From positions 1 through 64,000 of the forward strand of contig CAWBUS010000004.1 of assembly GCA_963792025.1 (NCBI GenBank): DNA of 64,000 nt, in the 5' to 3' direction. The position numbers and the translations under genes are program-made. Position 1 is the stretch's first letter. Every line of letters begins with the position of its first letter. Positions 19,410-28,578 of this stretch are shown here, in pieces. The notes beneath the pieces were generated by a model, which was not told the DNA's origin, did not search any database, and saw nothing but the letters and a program-made list of their open reading frames with translations. This stretch comes from Ginsengibacter sp963792025 (GTDB taxonomy: Bacteria; Bacteroidota; Bacteroidia; Chitinophagales; Chitinophagaceae).

Positions 19410-21463
19410 TCACTTCTCATTTTTTCTTTTCAATTTATAGGATTCTGGAATCTTGATTTCTTCTTTACCTGACAAATTGTTTTTATCCAGTTTTAAAAGG
19501 CTTTTTCTGTAAATTATAGATAGACTGTTTAATGTACTGCTGTGCTTCTTTTTGATTGGTAACATCTTTATTTGCAGCCATATCGTCAATAAGGCCAGCC
19601 ATATTTGAAGATAGTACATTGTTCAAAACAACAAATTCATAAATTTCATTTCCCTTACGCTGTTTACTTTTTGGCTCAGATAGCATCCTGTTAAAAGCAC
19701 CCGAAAGATTTGCCTGGCTCACGAATATTTCTTTTCGTTTAAGTTTATAATCCAATGAATATTTTTTTTCACCACGAACAAAATCTGCAAGCGTGTGCAT
19801 GTACTCAATATTTGCTTTTAGAACACTGCTCATGTAGTTATCCAGTTGATCTGACTCCCAATGCGGAAACAATAAATAGCTTGCCATAAATGATAAAAGG
19901 GAACCTATAGCCGGTATCTAGCAAACGTTCTTCCACTACATTTATGAATCCAATGCCTAATAGGCTAAAGAGCGTTAATAAGTAAGGTGTCATGAATATT
20001 ACCATAACAATATAATTCAGGCGCTGAAAGGTATACGTTCCAATCATAAAGAATACAATAAGAACAAATAGTATATCACGGTTATGAATAAACGCTAATA
20101 GCAATAATCCAATTAATCCTCCGGCAATAGTTCCCGTAAGTCTTTCATAATTTCTTTGTTTGGTAAGGCTGAAGCCCGGTTTTAATATAACGATGATGGT
20201 TAACAGAAGCCAGTAGCTGTGGTGCCCGTTGGGTAAAAATTTCGAAATTATATAGCCAATTATGCAAGTAACCATCATACGCAGAGAATGCCTGAATACT
20301 GATGACTGAAGCGTAAAATTATTTTTGAAAGTGGTTACATCAATTTTTTGATGTGTAACAAATTTGGAATAGTCATTGTCATTACGAATCTTCCGTTCAC
20401 TAAAAGAATTTCCAAAATATGCAGATAAACCATCCACACGTTCAGCAATGTTTCTGAGATTTATGAGTATCTTTTTTAAGATAAGAACGCTTGCAGTTGA
20501 TTCGCCTAATGCGTCAATTGCAGATTTTAATTTAATGAGATCCGGCAATGCATCGTACCTTTTTTTATAGGATGAATTGGATTGAATAGCGAAGCCAATG
20601 TCGTCCAGTTCATTGGCAATATTTTTTATTACTATAGAAATTTCATCCAATACACCAGATGAAGAAAATCTTTCGCGTAACGATGCGTAATCGTACCAGC
20701 TTGCCATAATGTGCTCATACAAATCAACAAGATCCGCAAACGTCAATACGAGGACTCTTCCGCTTCGGATAGATTCCCTTAGCAACTGCCTGTTTTTAAA
20801 TAAGTGTTCGCGAACCTGTTCCTGTTTCTCATTTACAACAACCTGTTGGGCTACGAGTTTTTTATATTCATCATCGGGCTTTGTTTTCGTGTCATATAAT
20901 TCTGATTTTATACGCAGGTATTTTGCCGTTTCATGAATGCATTCGCCTAATGATCTTTGTGCAGGGCGATAAGGAGTAAGCCCGTAAAATAATAGAGCGA
21001 TAAGCATATACCAAATCCCTCCGCTAAGTATTAACATACTGTCATTAATAACATGAGAAGTATCTGCAACGCTAGTTAGTCGCAATATCATAATCAGCAA
21101 AGCAGCTGTTCCGATAGATGCAGCCCGGTTACCATAGACGGAAAACATTGAGTAGAAAAAAGTGGCTACGGCAATCAAAATTCCTAAGACATACATATTG
21201 TTATTGACAAGTCCGGTTAATAAAGCCATAATAAAAATGAAAACATTGCAGTACAACATTCCATTTCGCTTGTGCTTGACGGGACCGGGAGCATCGCTGA
21301 TGCTTACACATAATGCACCTAATGAAATAGTAATGCCCGTCTCCATTTTTCCTAATTGCCCAAAGACGATAGCGGGTAGAACAATTTCAATCGTAGTACG
21401 AACACCATCCGCAAGGTGTTGACTGAAAATAAAATTTTTTATGTGCCTTGTTTTTTCGGACAT
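19410..21463 (-). pseudogene. FUSC/YccS-family inner-membrane protein, two frameshifts
   Basis: The first frame (19838-21463, 541 residues) has an N-terminal TM cluster, a long soluble helical region and a second FUSC-like TM cluster (HHSYWLLLTIIVILKPGFSLTKQRNYERL is the diagnostic block). At GG 19911-19912 an extra base moves the frame. The correct continuation is AIGSLLSFMASYLLFPHWES. A second shift in the A5 run (minus strand) at 19502-19506 separates the last 30 residues, which end at 19410. The restored protein is about 680 residues. YccS-like proteins are putative aromatic acid or lipid exporters. Start ATG 21463, divergent from the ArsR gene. Confidence 0.8.
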
Positions 21464-21578
21464 AGATGAAATTGCAAAATGCTATCTGCAAAGAAAGCGC
21501 TTATTTATGCTTTGATGATTTACAAAAATTCGGGTTATCTTATTTTGTTTTATTACTAACTTGAAAACTTATTTCAAT

Positions 21579-21899
21579 ATGGCAATCCATAAAAAAGAAG
21601 AATTCGGGAAAAAAAGACAACATCTCGCTATGTTTGGGAGAGCAATTGCACACCCTGCCCGCATTTCAATTTTAAAAATTCTTGCAAAGGAGGAAACCTG
21701 CAATTGCAACGATCTCGTTCAACGACTTCCCCTTTCACAATCAACCGTATCGCAGCATTTAAAAGAATTAAAAAATTGCGGGCTGATAAATAGTACCCCT
21801 CATAAAACGAGTAGTATTTATTCATTAAATAAAGGAATTTTAAAAGAATTTGAGAGTGAATTTAAAAAAATGATGAAGTCAATTAAATCAAAAAAATAA
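21579..21899 (+). CDS. ArsR-family winged-helix transcriptional regulator
   Basis: 106 residues from ATG 21579. The HTH is clear: IAHPARISILKILAKEETCNCNDLVQRLPLSQSTVSQHLKELKNCGLI in outline, with SQSTVSQHLKELK as recognition helix. Two cysteines at the start of helix 3 (TCNCND) sit where ArsR/SmtB metal sensors carry CVC-like ligands (ELCVCDL), so arsenite or metal sensing is possible but unproven, since many Bacteroidota homologues with CNCND lack an ars operon. It is divergently placed against the FUSC gene (start 21463) and upstream of korA. Its target may be either. Confidence 0.88.
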   Translation: MAIHKKEEFGKKRQHLAMFGRAIAHPARISILKILAKEETCNCNDLVQRLPLSQSTVSQHLKELKNCGLINSTPHKTSSIYSLNKGILKEFESEFKKMMKSIKSKK

Positions 21900-21990
21900 T
21901 ATTTTAGGGTGAGATTTTGAAATAATGTTAAGATTTAAATTATTTCAACAATTACCAAAACAATTGATGCAATTTCATCTTGTAAACTTT

Positions 21991-21998
21991 TAAATTTG
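21991..21998 (+). promoter_or_regulatory. Probable -7 promoter element for korA
   Basis: TAAATTTG matches the Bacteroidota primary-sigma -7 consensus TAnnTTTG exactly and lies 31 bp before the korA ATG. No well-spaced -33 TTTG is visible; the nearest TTG (21964) is 24 bp away. Confidence 0.45.
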
Positions 21999-22029
21999 CA
22001 AGCATATAATTAACTGATTATAAAATACG

Positions 22030-23874
22030 ATGAGCGTTAAAGAAGAAGTTTTACACGATGTTGTAATAAAATTTGCAGGCGACAGTGGAGATGGGATGCA
22101 ACTTACCGGAACACAATTTACCAATAATACCGCGCTGCTTGGTATCGATCTTGCCACCTTTCCTGATTTTCCGGCTGAAATAAGGGCACCCCAGGGTACT
22201 TTACCCGGAGTTAGCGGTTTCCAGTTAAGATTTTCCAGTGATCGGATTTTTACACCCGGAGATACCTGCGACGTACTTGTTGCAATGAATGCCGCTGCAC
22301 TAAAAAGCAATCTTAGTGGTTTAAAAAAAGGCGGAAAAATTATCGTGAATGTGGATGGATTTGACATCAAAAATTTGCGTCTTGCCAATTATCCCGAAGG
22401 TGCCAATCCTCTTGAAAACGGCAGTCTTGATAATTATGAGGTTATCAGGATCGATGTGACCAAGATAACAAGAGAATCCCTGAAAGATTTTGAGATGGGG
22501 ACCAAAGAGAAGGACCGGGCTAAAAATATGTTTGTGCTCGGTTTTTTATATTGGATGTATAACCGCAGCATGGATAATACTATCAGGTTTTTGACTGAAA
22601 AATTTTCAAAAAAACCGGATATTCTTGATAGCAATATAAAAGTATTGCAGGCTGGCTATAATTATGGTGACACAATTGAAACTTTCACAACCAGGTACTC
22701 TGTTGAGAAAGCAAAAATGGCTGCCGGGAATTACAGAAGCATTATGGGAAACCAGGCTGTTGCCTATGGCTTAGTCGCCGCATCGCAAAAAAGCGGGTTA
22801 CAACTTTTTTTGGGTTCGTATCCAATTACGCCGGCCAGCGACATTTTACATGAGCTCAGCAGGTATAAATCTTTTGGCGTTAAAACTTTCCAGGCAGAGG
22901 ATGAAATTGCTGCAATTTCATCGGCAATAGGCGCTTCTTATGGAGGTAGCCTTGGCGTAACGTCTACCAGCGGTCCTGGAATGGCACTAAAAGCTGAAGC
23001 AATGGGGCTTGCGGTAATGCTTGAAATTCCGTTGATCATTTGCAATATTCAAAGGGGAGGACCTTCGACCGGATTGCCAACTAAGACGGAGCAGAGCGAT
23101 TTGTTACAGGCGTATTACGGAAGGAATGGCGAATGCCCAATGCCAATCATTTCAGCGTCAACGCCAAGTGATTGTTTCGACGCAGTTTACGAAGCTGTTC
23201 GCATTTCAGTACAACACATGACGCCGGTAATTTTTTTAAGTGATGGTTATATTGCCAATGGAGCCGAACCCTGGAAATATCCGGAAAGTAAAGATTTACC
23301 ACCCATCGAAGTAAAGTTTAAAAAAGAATTAGGCCATAATGAAGAGTTTTTTCAACCTTATCTTAGAGATGAGAAATTAGTAAGGCCTTGGGCTATTCCT
23401 GGTTTTGCCGGACTTGAACATAGAGTTGGCGGACTCGAAAAAGAAAACGTGACTGGTAACGTTAGCTATGATCCCGAAAATCATCAAACCATGGTCAGAA
23501 TCAGGCAGGAAAAAATTGATAAAATAACTGACTACATTCCTGAGCAGGAAATAGATAACGGACCCGAAAAAGGAAAGGTGGTTGTACTTGGATGGGGAAG
23601 CACTTATGGGGCGATAAAATCTGCCGTGGCAGAATTACTAAGCGAAGGCTGTTCGGTTTCGCATGTGCATCTCCGTTATGTTCGTCCTTTCCCGAAAAAT
23701 CTTGGTCAAATTCTTCGAAATTTTGAACATGTTTTGGTACCTGAGCTTAATAATGGACAATTAATAAAAATTATAAGAGATCAGTTTTTGGTAGATGCCA
23801 AAGGGTACCATAAAATAATGGGGATACCTTTTACAAAGCATGAGCTGATAGATGAGATAAATAAATTATTGTAG
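22030..23874 (+). CDS. korA: 2-oxoacid:ferredoxin oxidoreductase, fused gamma-alpha subunit (KorA type)
   Basis: 614 residues. The N-terminal gamma domain (about 1-190) begins with FAGDSGDGMQLTGTQFTNN. The alpha pyrimidine-binding domain begins near 230 with GNQAVAYGLVAASQKSG and YPITPASDILHELS. The C-terminal transketolase-like part includes GWGSTYGAIKSAV. This fused layout is the usual alpha subunit of 2-oxoglutarate:ferredoxin oxidoreductase, which converts 2-oxoglutarate to succinyl-CoA with a low-potential ferredoxin. The TPP-binding beta subunit (KorB) normally follows directly but is absent: the next gene is on the opposite strand. No ferredoxin or delta subunit is nearby. Confidence 0.92.
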   Translation: MSVKEEVLHDVVIKFAGDSGDGMQLTGTQFTNNTALLGIDLATFPDFPAEIRAPQGTLPGVSGFQLRFSSDRIFTPGDTCDVLVAMNAAALKSNLSGLKKGGKIIVNVDGFDIKNLRLANYPEGANPLENGSLDNYEVIRIDVTKITRESLKDFEMGTKEKDRAKNMFVLGFLYWMYNRSMDNTIRFLTEKFSKKPDILDSNIKVLQAGYNYGDTIETFTTRYSVEKAKMAAGNYRSIMGNQAVAYGLVAASQKSGLQLFLGSYPITPASDILHELSRYKSFGVKTFQAEDEIAAISSAIGASYGGSLGVTSTSGPGMALKAEAMGLAVMLEIPLIICNIQRGGPSTGLPTKTEQSDLLQAYYGRNGECPMPIISASTPSDCFDAVYEAVRISVQHMTPVIFLSDGYIANGAEPWKYPESKDLPPIEVKFKKELGHNEEFFQPYLRDEKLVRPWAIPGFAGLEHRVGGLEKENVTGNVSYDPENHQTMVRIRQEKIDKITDYIPEQEIDNGPEKGKVVVLGWGSTYGAIKSAVAELLSEGCSVSHVHLRYVRPFPKNLGQILRNFEHVLVPELNNGQLIKIIRDQFLVDAKGYHKIMGIPFTKHELIDEINKLL

Positions 23875-23884
23875 TTGTAGCCTT

Positions 23885-24802
23885 TTATTGTCTCCTCGCC
23901 CTTCCCAACGTCAATCCGAGCTTTATATTGAAAGTGATATAAGAATCATTGTTTTTGGGATTTCCACGAATACCACCAGGGTGCGCCGTTTCAGCTCCGG
24001 GTTTATGCCGGTCGTTAAGAAGAACGCTTCATTAAGTTGAACTCCCGATAAATAATTTGCAAAAACAGATGGGTCAATATATCTTCCGCTTACGTCATCA
24101 AGATAGTCGGTTTGTAAAAATCTGGTTACAATTTCTGCACGGAGGTTAATTATGGGCGATACGTCATACCGGGCTCCAATTCCCAGGGGGAAGTTGAACT
24201 GGCTGAGTTTATAGTTTTTGACTTTTGGATATTCGGCAAATCCCTCACCCTCGGTATGAAGCGGTTGCAAATCAACATATTGCCCATTCAACTTTGCCTG
24301 CGGATTAAAATGAAAATAACCGATACCTGCAACAACATAGGGCGATACTGAGGGTGGGTAATGATCCTCATCATAATCTCCGAAGATATAAAACGGGTGG
24401 AATTCGGCTACTAAAGCAATTTCTTCAATAGAACTTCGGAAACTGAGATTTCTATAATAGCGTTCTTGGCTATTATCTTTTACCTTAACTAGTATACTGT
24501 CATAAGCTTCCACATTTCCAATAGTTGCTTCGAGTCTTAATAGCAATTTCATTTTTATAAACTGCACTGAAAAACATACTTCCGCAGAATTGTGTGTTCT
24601 TAAAATTAAAATCTTTTACAAACTTTTTACCAATACCTTTCCTTCCGCCAAGATCAGTAAACGCATTCATAGCGCCAACGGAGCCACCAATTTCAAACAC
24701 TAAATCATTGTTATAATAATTACCATCATAAAAATAATATTGTGCCTTAAGTCCGTTGCCAGCAAATATCAAAAGGAAAAAAAAGAATATTCTGATTTTC
24801 AT
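23885..24802 (-). pseudogene. DUF6089-like outer-membrane barrel protein, two frameshifts
   Basis: The N-terminal frame (24500-24802) has a signal peptide (MKIRIFFFFLLIFAGNGLKA) and FEIGGSVGAMNAFTDLGGRKG, a typical DUF6089 opening. An extra A near 24538-24540 shifts it into LRLEATIGNVEAYD and the barrel strands VSPYVVAGIGYFHFNP and FPLGIGARYDVSP. Near 24000 a second shift loses the family C-terminus, which is readable in another frame as GGIRGNPKNNDSY and continues to a stop at 23885. The restored product of about 300 residues is a small porin-like barrel of unknown function. It is convergent with korA, with the two stops about 10 bp apart. Confidence 0.75.
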
Positions 24803-24880
24803 AAAGTCGATTAAGTTGTTTTGATGCAGGTTGCTATTTTGCTACAGGGGATACAAAATAAACACAATTTTTCAATAATT

Positions 24881-25522
24881 TCATTTTGAGTGATTTTTAT
24901 AATATTTACAAACGGTTTTTAAACCGCAAATATTACATCTTGGATTTCTTGCCACACAGACATAGCGTCCGTGTAATATAAGCCAATGATGTGCCTTATG
25001 AATTAAATAGACTGGAATATATTTGATCAACTGTTTTTCAGTAGCAAGAGGAGTAGTTGCATTGGAAGTTAATCCCAGGCGGGCGGCCACCCTAAAAACG
25101 TGAGTGTCTACAGCCATATTTGGTTGTTGGTCAATTACCGAAGTAATTACGTTGGCAGTTTTACGACCGACACCGGGCAATTTTATCAAGTCTTCAACTG
25201 TCATAGGGATTTTACCTCCAAAATTTTCCATTACCATTTTTGCCATGGCAATGAGATGTTTTGTTTTATTATTTGGGTAAGAGATACTTTTTATAAGAGG
25301 GAAAAGTTCTTCGGGCGTCGCCCTGCTTAGCGACGAAAGATCAGGAAATCGGGCAAAAATAGTTGGTGTGGTTTCGTTGACACGTTTATCAGTACACTGC
25401 GCCGACAAAATAACTGCAACGAGTAATTGATAGGGATCTTTATACTCCAGTTCAGTTTCGGCAGATGGAGCATGCAATAGGAAATAATCTATCACAAATT
25501 GGTACCGTTCTTTTTTTGTCAT
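24881..25522 (-). CDS. nth: Endonuclease III, DNA glycosylase/AP lyase
   Basis: 213 residues, the normal length. The helix-hairpin-helix with catalytic lysine is seen in KLPGVGRKTANVI, the catalytic aspartate in MAVDTHVFRVAARLG, and the [4Fe-4S] ligands in CVARNPRCNICGLKTVC (C-x6-C-x2-C-x5-C). It removes oxidised pyrimidines in base excision repair. The start MTKKERYQFVIDYF is the family's usual N-terminus. The ATG directly abuts the T tract of a terminator hairpin (25523-25549), leaving no room for a normal leader from upstream transcription. Confidence 0.97.
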   Translation of the reverse strand: MTKKERYQFVIDYFLLHAPSAETELEYKDPYQLLVAVILSAQCTDKRVNETTPTIFARFPDLSSLSRATPEELFPLIKSISYPNNKTKHLIAMAKMVMENFGGKIPMTVEDLIKLPGVGRKTANVITSVIDQQPNMAVDTHVFRVAARLGLTSNATTPLATEKQLIKYIPVYLIHKAHHWLILHGRYVCVARNPRCNICGLKTVCKYYKNHSK

Positions 25523-25549
25523 AAAAAAATCCCGCCTTGATGGGCAGGA
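25523..25549 (-). terminator. Terminator hairpin directly upstream of nth
   Basis: On the minus strand, stem TCCTGCC / GGCGGGA (seven pairs, one G-U; 25530-25536 with 25543-25549) and a six-base loop precede a run of seven T (25523-25529) that ends at the nth start codon. It should terminate transcription from the small gene at 25574-25810. Confidence 0.75.
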
Positions 25550-25573
25550 CTAAAATAGCTTTTTAAAATGATT

Positions 25574-25810
25574 TTAATGAGAATATAACTGACCGGCATT
25601 TTTTGAAGTGTGTTGTAATATTTTATTCACTGCTTCGTCCCTTGGAGAAAGAGAAATCTCTTCGAGATTTTTTTGACCTGCTAGTATCTGTTCGTAAGAT
25701 TCCTGCAAATCCCAATCCGCTTCTAACGCTGCTTTTATTGCTGCTGTCTTTTGCACAGACGTCTCATTATAGAGATACTGTACCAGATCTTCTGGTGTGA
25801 ATTTAGTCAT
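25574..25810 (-). CDS. Small acidic cytoplasmic protein, unknown function
   Basis: 78 residues from ATG 25810. The longer reading from 25843 is less likely, because MTKFTPEDLVQYLYNETS is a natural N-terminus. The protein is helical and acidic, with QKTAAIKAALEADWDLQESYEQI in outline (a pattern seen in small Bacteroidota proteins that resemble anti-sigma N-terminal helices), then a Ser/Asn-rich tail. No TM segment or signal peptide. It sits between the divIC/ftsB-like gene and nth on the same strand and is followed by a terminator. I do not recognise a named family. Confidence 0.65.
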   Translation of the reverse strand: MTKFTPEDLVQYLYNETSVQKTAAIKAALEADWDLQESYEQILAGQKNLEEISLSPRDEAVNKILQHTSKNAGQLYSH

Positions 25811-25883
25811 GAAATTAAGGGCTTTAAAATAAATAATATCCAATCCAATTTATAAAACGGCATTATGTTAGAAATATTGTGTC

Positions 25884-26186
25884 CTATCTAATTGAAGATG
25901 AATCGGAAGTGATTATGAAAAGATCTTCATCATCTCTTTTCATCATATACTTCTCTCTTGCATATTTTTCAAGAGTTTCAGGATTGGTTTTCAACTGGCT
26001 AAGCTCTTGTTTTGTGTCATTAATTTGCTTATCCATTACTTTTTCACTTTCCTGCAGTTTTTTCAATTCGTGAATCCGCTTCAACTGTAAGGCAAAATCA
26101 TTTCTGTCAAAGAACAGCATCCATAAGGCAAAAGCTGTGCCAGTTACCAGGTATTTATTTGTAAAGAAATTGCGAATCTTTTGCAT
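25884..26186 (-). CDS. DivIC/FtsB-family septum formation initiator
   Basis: 100 residues: a short basic N-terminus, one TM segment (about residues 13-26, YLVTGTAFALWMLFF), then the diagnostic FFDRNDF and a coiled coil (residues about 34-70, LQLKRIHELKKLQESEKVMDK in outline) ending with LEKYAREKYMMKRDDEDLFII. The YAREKY/MKRxxEDLF block is a hallmark of Bacteroidota FtsB/DivIC homologues. It acts in the divisome with FtsL and FtsQ to activate septal peptidoglycan synthesis. It follows eno by 65 bp, a common gene order in this phylum. Confidence 0.9.
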   Translation of the reverse strand: MQKIRNFFTNKYLVTGTAFALWMLFFDRNDFALQLKRIHELKKLQESEKVMDKQINDTKQELSQLKTNPETLEKYAREKYMMKRDDEDLFIITSDSSSIR

Positions 26187-26251
26187 TTTTTTGATTTGTA
26201 AGGATATATGCGAATACCTTCAATCATTTCTTCCGGCGAAATTTTCGGAAT

Positions 26252-27541
26252 TTACTTTCCAAATTTAATTTTTCCTTTTGGAAAAACCGCACTGTCTCCC
26301 AATATTTCTTCTATTCTCAGCAATTGATTATACTTTGCAATACGGTCAGTTCGGCTTGCAGAACCAGTTTTTATCTGTCCGCAATTTAAAGCCACTGCCA
26401 GGTCTGCAATAGTGGTATCTTCAGTTTCACCGCTCCTATGACTCATGATAGTATTGTAACCATTATTTTGTGCAAGAGAAACTGCATTTATGGTTTCTGT
26501 TAGTGTGCCTATTTGGTTTACTTTCACAAGAAGCCCATTGGCCGTACTATCGTCGATGCCTTTTTGAAGTCTTTTTACGTTTGTGACGAAAAGATCGTCT
26601 CCAACCAATTGAATTTTTTTACCCAATTTGTCAGTCATCAGTTTCCAGCCGTCCCAATCATCTTCAGCCATGCCATCTTCTATAGAAATGATGGGATATT
26701 GTTTAACCCAACTTTCCCAATACTCAACCATTTTTTCGCTGCTTAGTTTTTTACCATCGCTTTTATGAAAATGATACACTTTTTCTTTTGCATCAAACAT
26801 TTCACTTACTGCAGGATCCATGGCAATGGAAACCTGGGTCCCTGTTTTATAACCTGCTTTATCTATAGCTGTGAGGACAGTTTCTATAGCTTCTTCATTA
26901 CTTTGAATATTTGGAGCGAAGCCGCCTTCGTCGCCAACGTTTGTGCTATAACCGTTCTTTTTCAATACAGCTTTTAATGCGTGAAAAATTTCAACTCCCC
27001 ATTGTAATGCTTCACTAAAAGAAGATGCACCAACAGGCATTACCATAAATTCCTGGAAATCTATTTTATTGTCAGCGTGAGCGCCTCCATTTAAAATATT
27101 CATCATCGGAATAGGAAGAATCTTTGCATTGGTACCCCCTACATACCTGTAAAGTGGAAGATTTGCTTCCAACGCCGCAGCTTTTGCAACAGCAAGGCTA
27201 ACTGCCAGAATTGCATTGGCACCAAGAGAACTCTTATTTTCAGTTCCATCAAGAGCAAGCATAGCGCTGTCAATGCCCGTTTGGTCGGCAACATCCCAGC
27301 CCGTAAGCTTATCCGCGATTAATGTATTTACATTTTCTACAGCCTTAAGAACTCCCTTACCGCCATAAACTTTTTTATCCTCATCACGTAATTCAACGGC
27401 TTCGTGTATTCCTGTACTTGCTCCGGAAGGAACGGCAGCTCTTCCCAAAAATTCGGTTTCAGTAAGTACATCTACTTCTACTGTTGGGTTCCCACGGCTG
27501 TCAAGTATTTGTCGCGCATGTATGTTTGCAATGTAGCTCAT
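26252..27541 (-). CDS. eno: Enolase (phosphopyruvate hydratase)
   Basis: 429 residues. The N-terminal domain starts IHARQILDSRGNPTVEVDV. Metal ligands lie in VSIAMDPAVSEMFD, ISIEDGMAEDDWDGW and LVGDDLFVTN. The catalytic lysine and signature are in LVKVNQIGTLTET and SHRSGETEDTTIADLAVALN. It interconverts 2-phosphoglycerate and phosphoenolpyruvate in glycolysis and gluconeogenesis. It lies 13 bp downstream of the gldA-like gene and upstream of the divIC/ftsB-like gene, probably one transcript. Full length and intact. Confidence 0.98.
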   Translation of the reverse strand: MSYIANIHARQILDSRGNPTVEVDVLTETEFLGRAAVPSGASTGIHEAVELRDEDKKVYGGKGVLKAVENVNTLIADKLTGWDVADQTGIDSAMLALDGTENKSSLGANAILAVSLAVAKAAALEANLPLYRYVGGTNAKILPIPMMNILNGGAHADNKIDFQEFMVMPVGASSFSEALQWGVEIFHALKAVLKKNGYSTNVGDEGGFAPNIQSNEEAIETVLTAIDKAGYKTGTQVSIAMDPAVSEMFDAKEKVYHFHKSDGKKLSSEKMVEYWESWVKQYPIISIEDGMAEDDWDGWKLMTDKLGKKIQLVGDDLFVTNVKRLQKGIDDSTANGLLVKVNQIGTLTETINAVSLAQNNGYNTIMSHRSGETEDTTIADLAVALNCGQIKTGSASRTDRIAKYNQLLRIEEILGDSAVFPKGKIKFGK

Positions 27542-27554
27542 AATTTTTTTTTGA

Positions 27555-28478
27555 TTAATTGTTTTGAATATTGCTTGTTAAATTTCTAAATACTTCTTCA
27601 AGACTTTTTACTTCGCTTTGTAATGAAAGAATATTTGAATTTTTTTCCAGGCTAAGTTTGAGAATTTGCTTTTTTAAATTTTCAGGATCTGAAGTTTGAA
27701 TTTTATAAATAAAGGGGTTTTCTTCATTAATTTTTTGAACACCGTCTAACTCTAAAAATTCCCGAGGATCAACTGCTGCAGAAAACTGAACCACCACAAT
27801 GTGATAAGCATTATTTGCCACCTGAAGATTTGATAAAGTATCGTCAGCAACAATGTTTCCTTTGTTAATTATTATTACTCTATCGCAGATACTTTCTACT
27901 TCCTGCAGAATGTGCGACGAAAATAGTACGGTTTTGTTATTGCCAAGTTCCTTAATCACCTGCCTTATTTCTACTATTTGGTTCGGGTCTAATCCGCTGG
28001 TTGGTTCATCCAAAATAAGCACACCTGGATTATGAATTAGTGCAGCGGCCAAACCTACTCTTTGTTTATACCCTTTACTTAACTGGCCAGTTTTTTTATT
28101 GCTTTCTATTCGTAATCCTGTTAAATCAATTACTTCTTCTATCCTCTTTTTTCTATTTGTTTTTATCTGGTGTATTTGGGCAATGAAATTAAGATATTCA
28201 CGAACGTACATCTCATGATATAAAGGATTGCCTTCTGGCAAGTAGCCAATTTGTTTTTTGGCCCGAAGGGAATTTGTATTTATATCAATTCCGTTTACCA
28301 TAACATTTCCCGAATCGGCCTTTAGATAACCTGTTACAATTTTCATTGTCGTGGATTTGCCGGCGCCATTTGGACCTAAAAATCCAACGATTTCATTATT
28401 TGCAGCATCAAATGAAATATTGTCAATTGCTTTTTGATTGCCATAATTTTTTGTAAGATTGGAAATAGTAATTGACAT
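27555..28478 (-). CDS. gldA: ABC transporter ATP-binding protein, GldA-like
   Basis: 307 residues. Walker A GPNGAGKST at residues 35-43, signature GQLSKGYKQRVGLAAAL, Walker B VLILDEPTSGLDP, H-loop in LFSSHILQEVE. The first 220 residues form the nucleotide-binding domain. The C-terminal 80 residues form the extra domain typical of GldA and related ABC-2 ATPases. In gliding Bacteroidota GldA works with permeases GldF and GldG. Neither permease gene is adjacent, so the symbol is by similarity and the protein might instead serve another ABC-2 exporter. Located 13 bp upstream of eno. Confidence 0.8.
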   Translation of the reverse strand: MSITISNLTKNYGNQKAIDNISFDAANNEIVGFLGPNGAGKSTTMKIVTGYLKADSGNVMVNGIDINTNSLRAKKQIGYLPEGNPLYHEMYVREYLNFIAQIHQIKTNRKKRIEEVIDLTGLRIESNKKTGQLSKGYKQRVGLAAALIHNPGVLILDEPTSGLDPNQIVEIRQVIKELGNNKTVLFSSHILQEVESICDRVIIINKGNIVADDTLSNLQVANNAYHIVVVQFSAAVDPREFLELDGVQKINEENPFIYKIQTSDPENLKKQILKLSLEKNSNILSLQSEVKSLEEVFRNLTSNIQNN

Positions 28479-28578
28479 GTGGTCGAATAACGGGAAATAG
28501 TACTCTATAAAAAATCGTGTAAAAATACAATAAGTATTCTTTTTAAAATATCTGACAAGGAAAATTTGATTTAATTTC

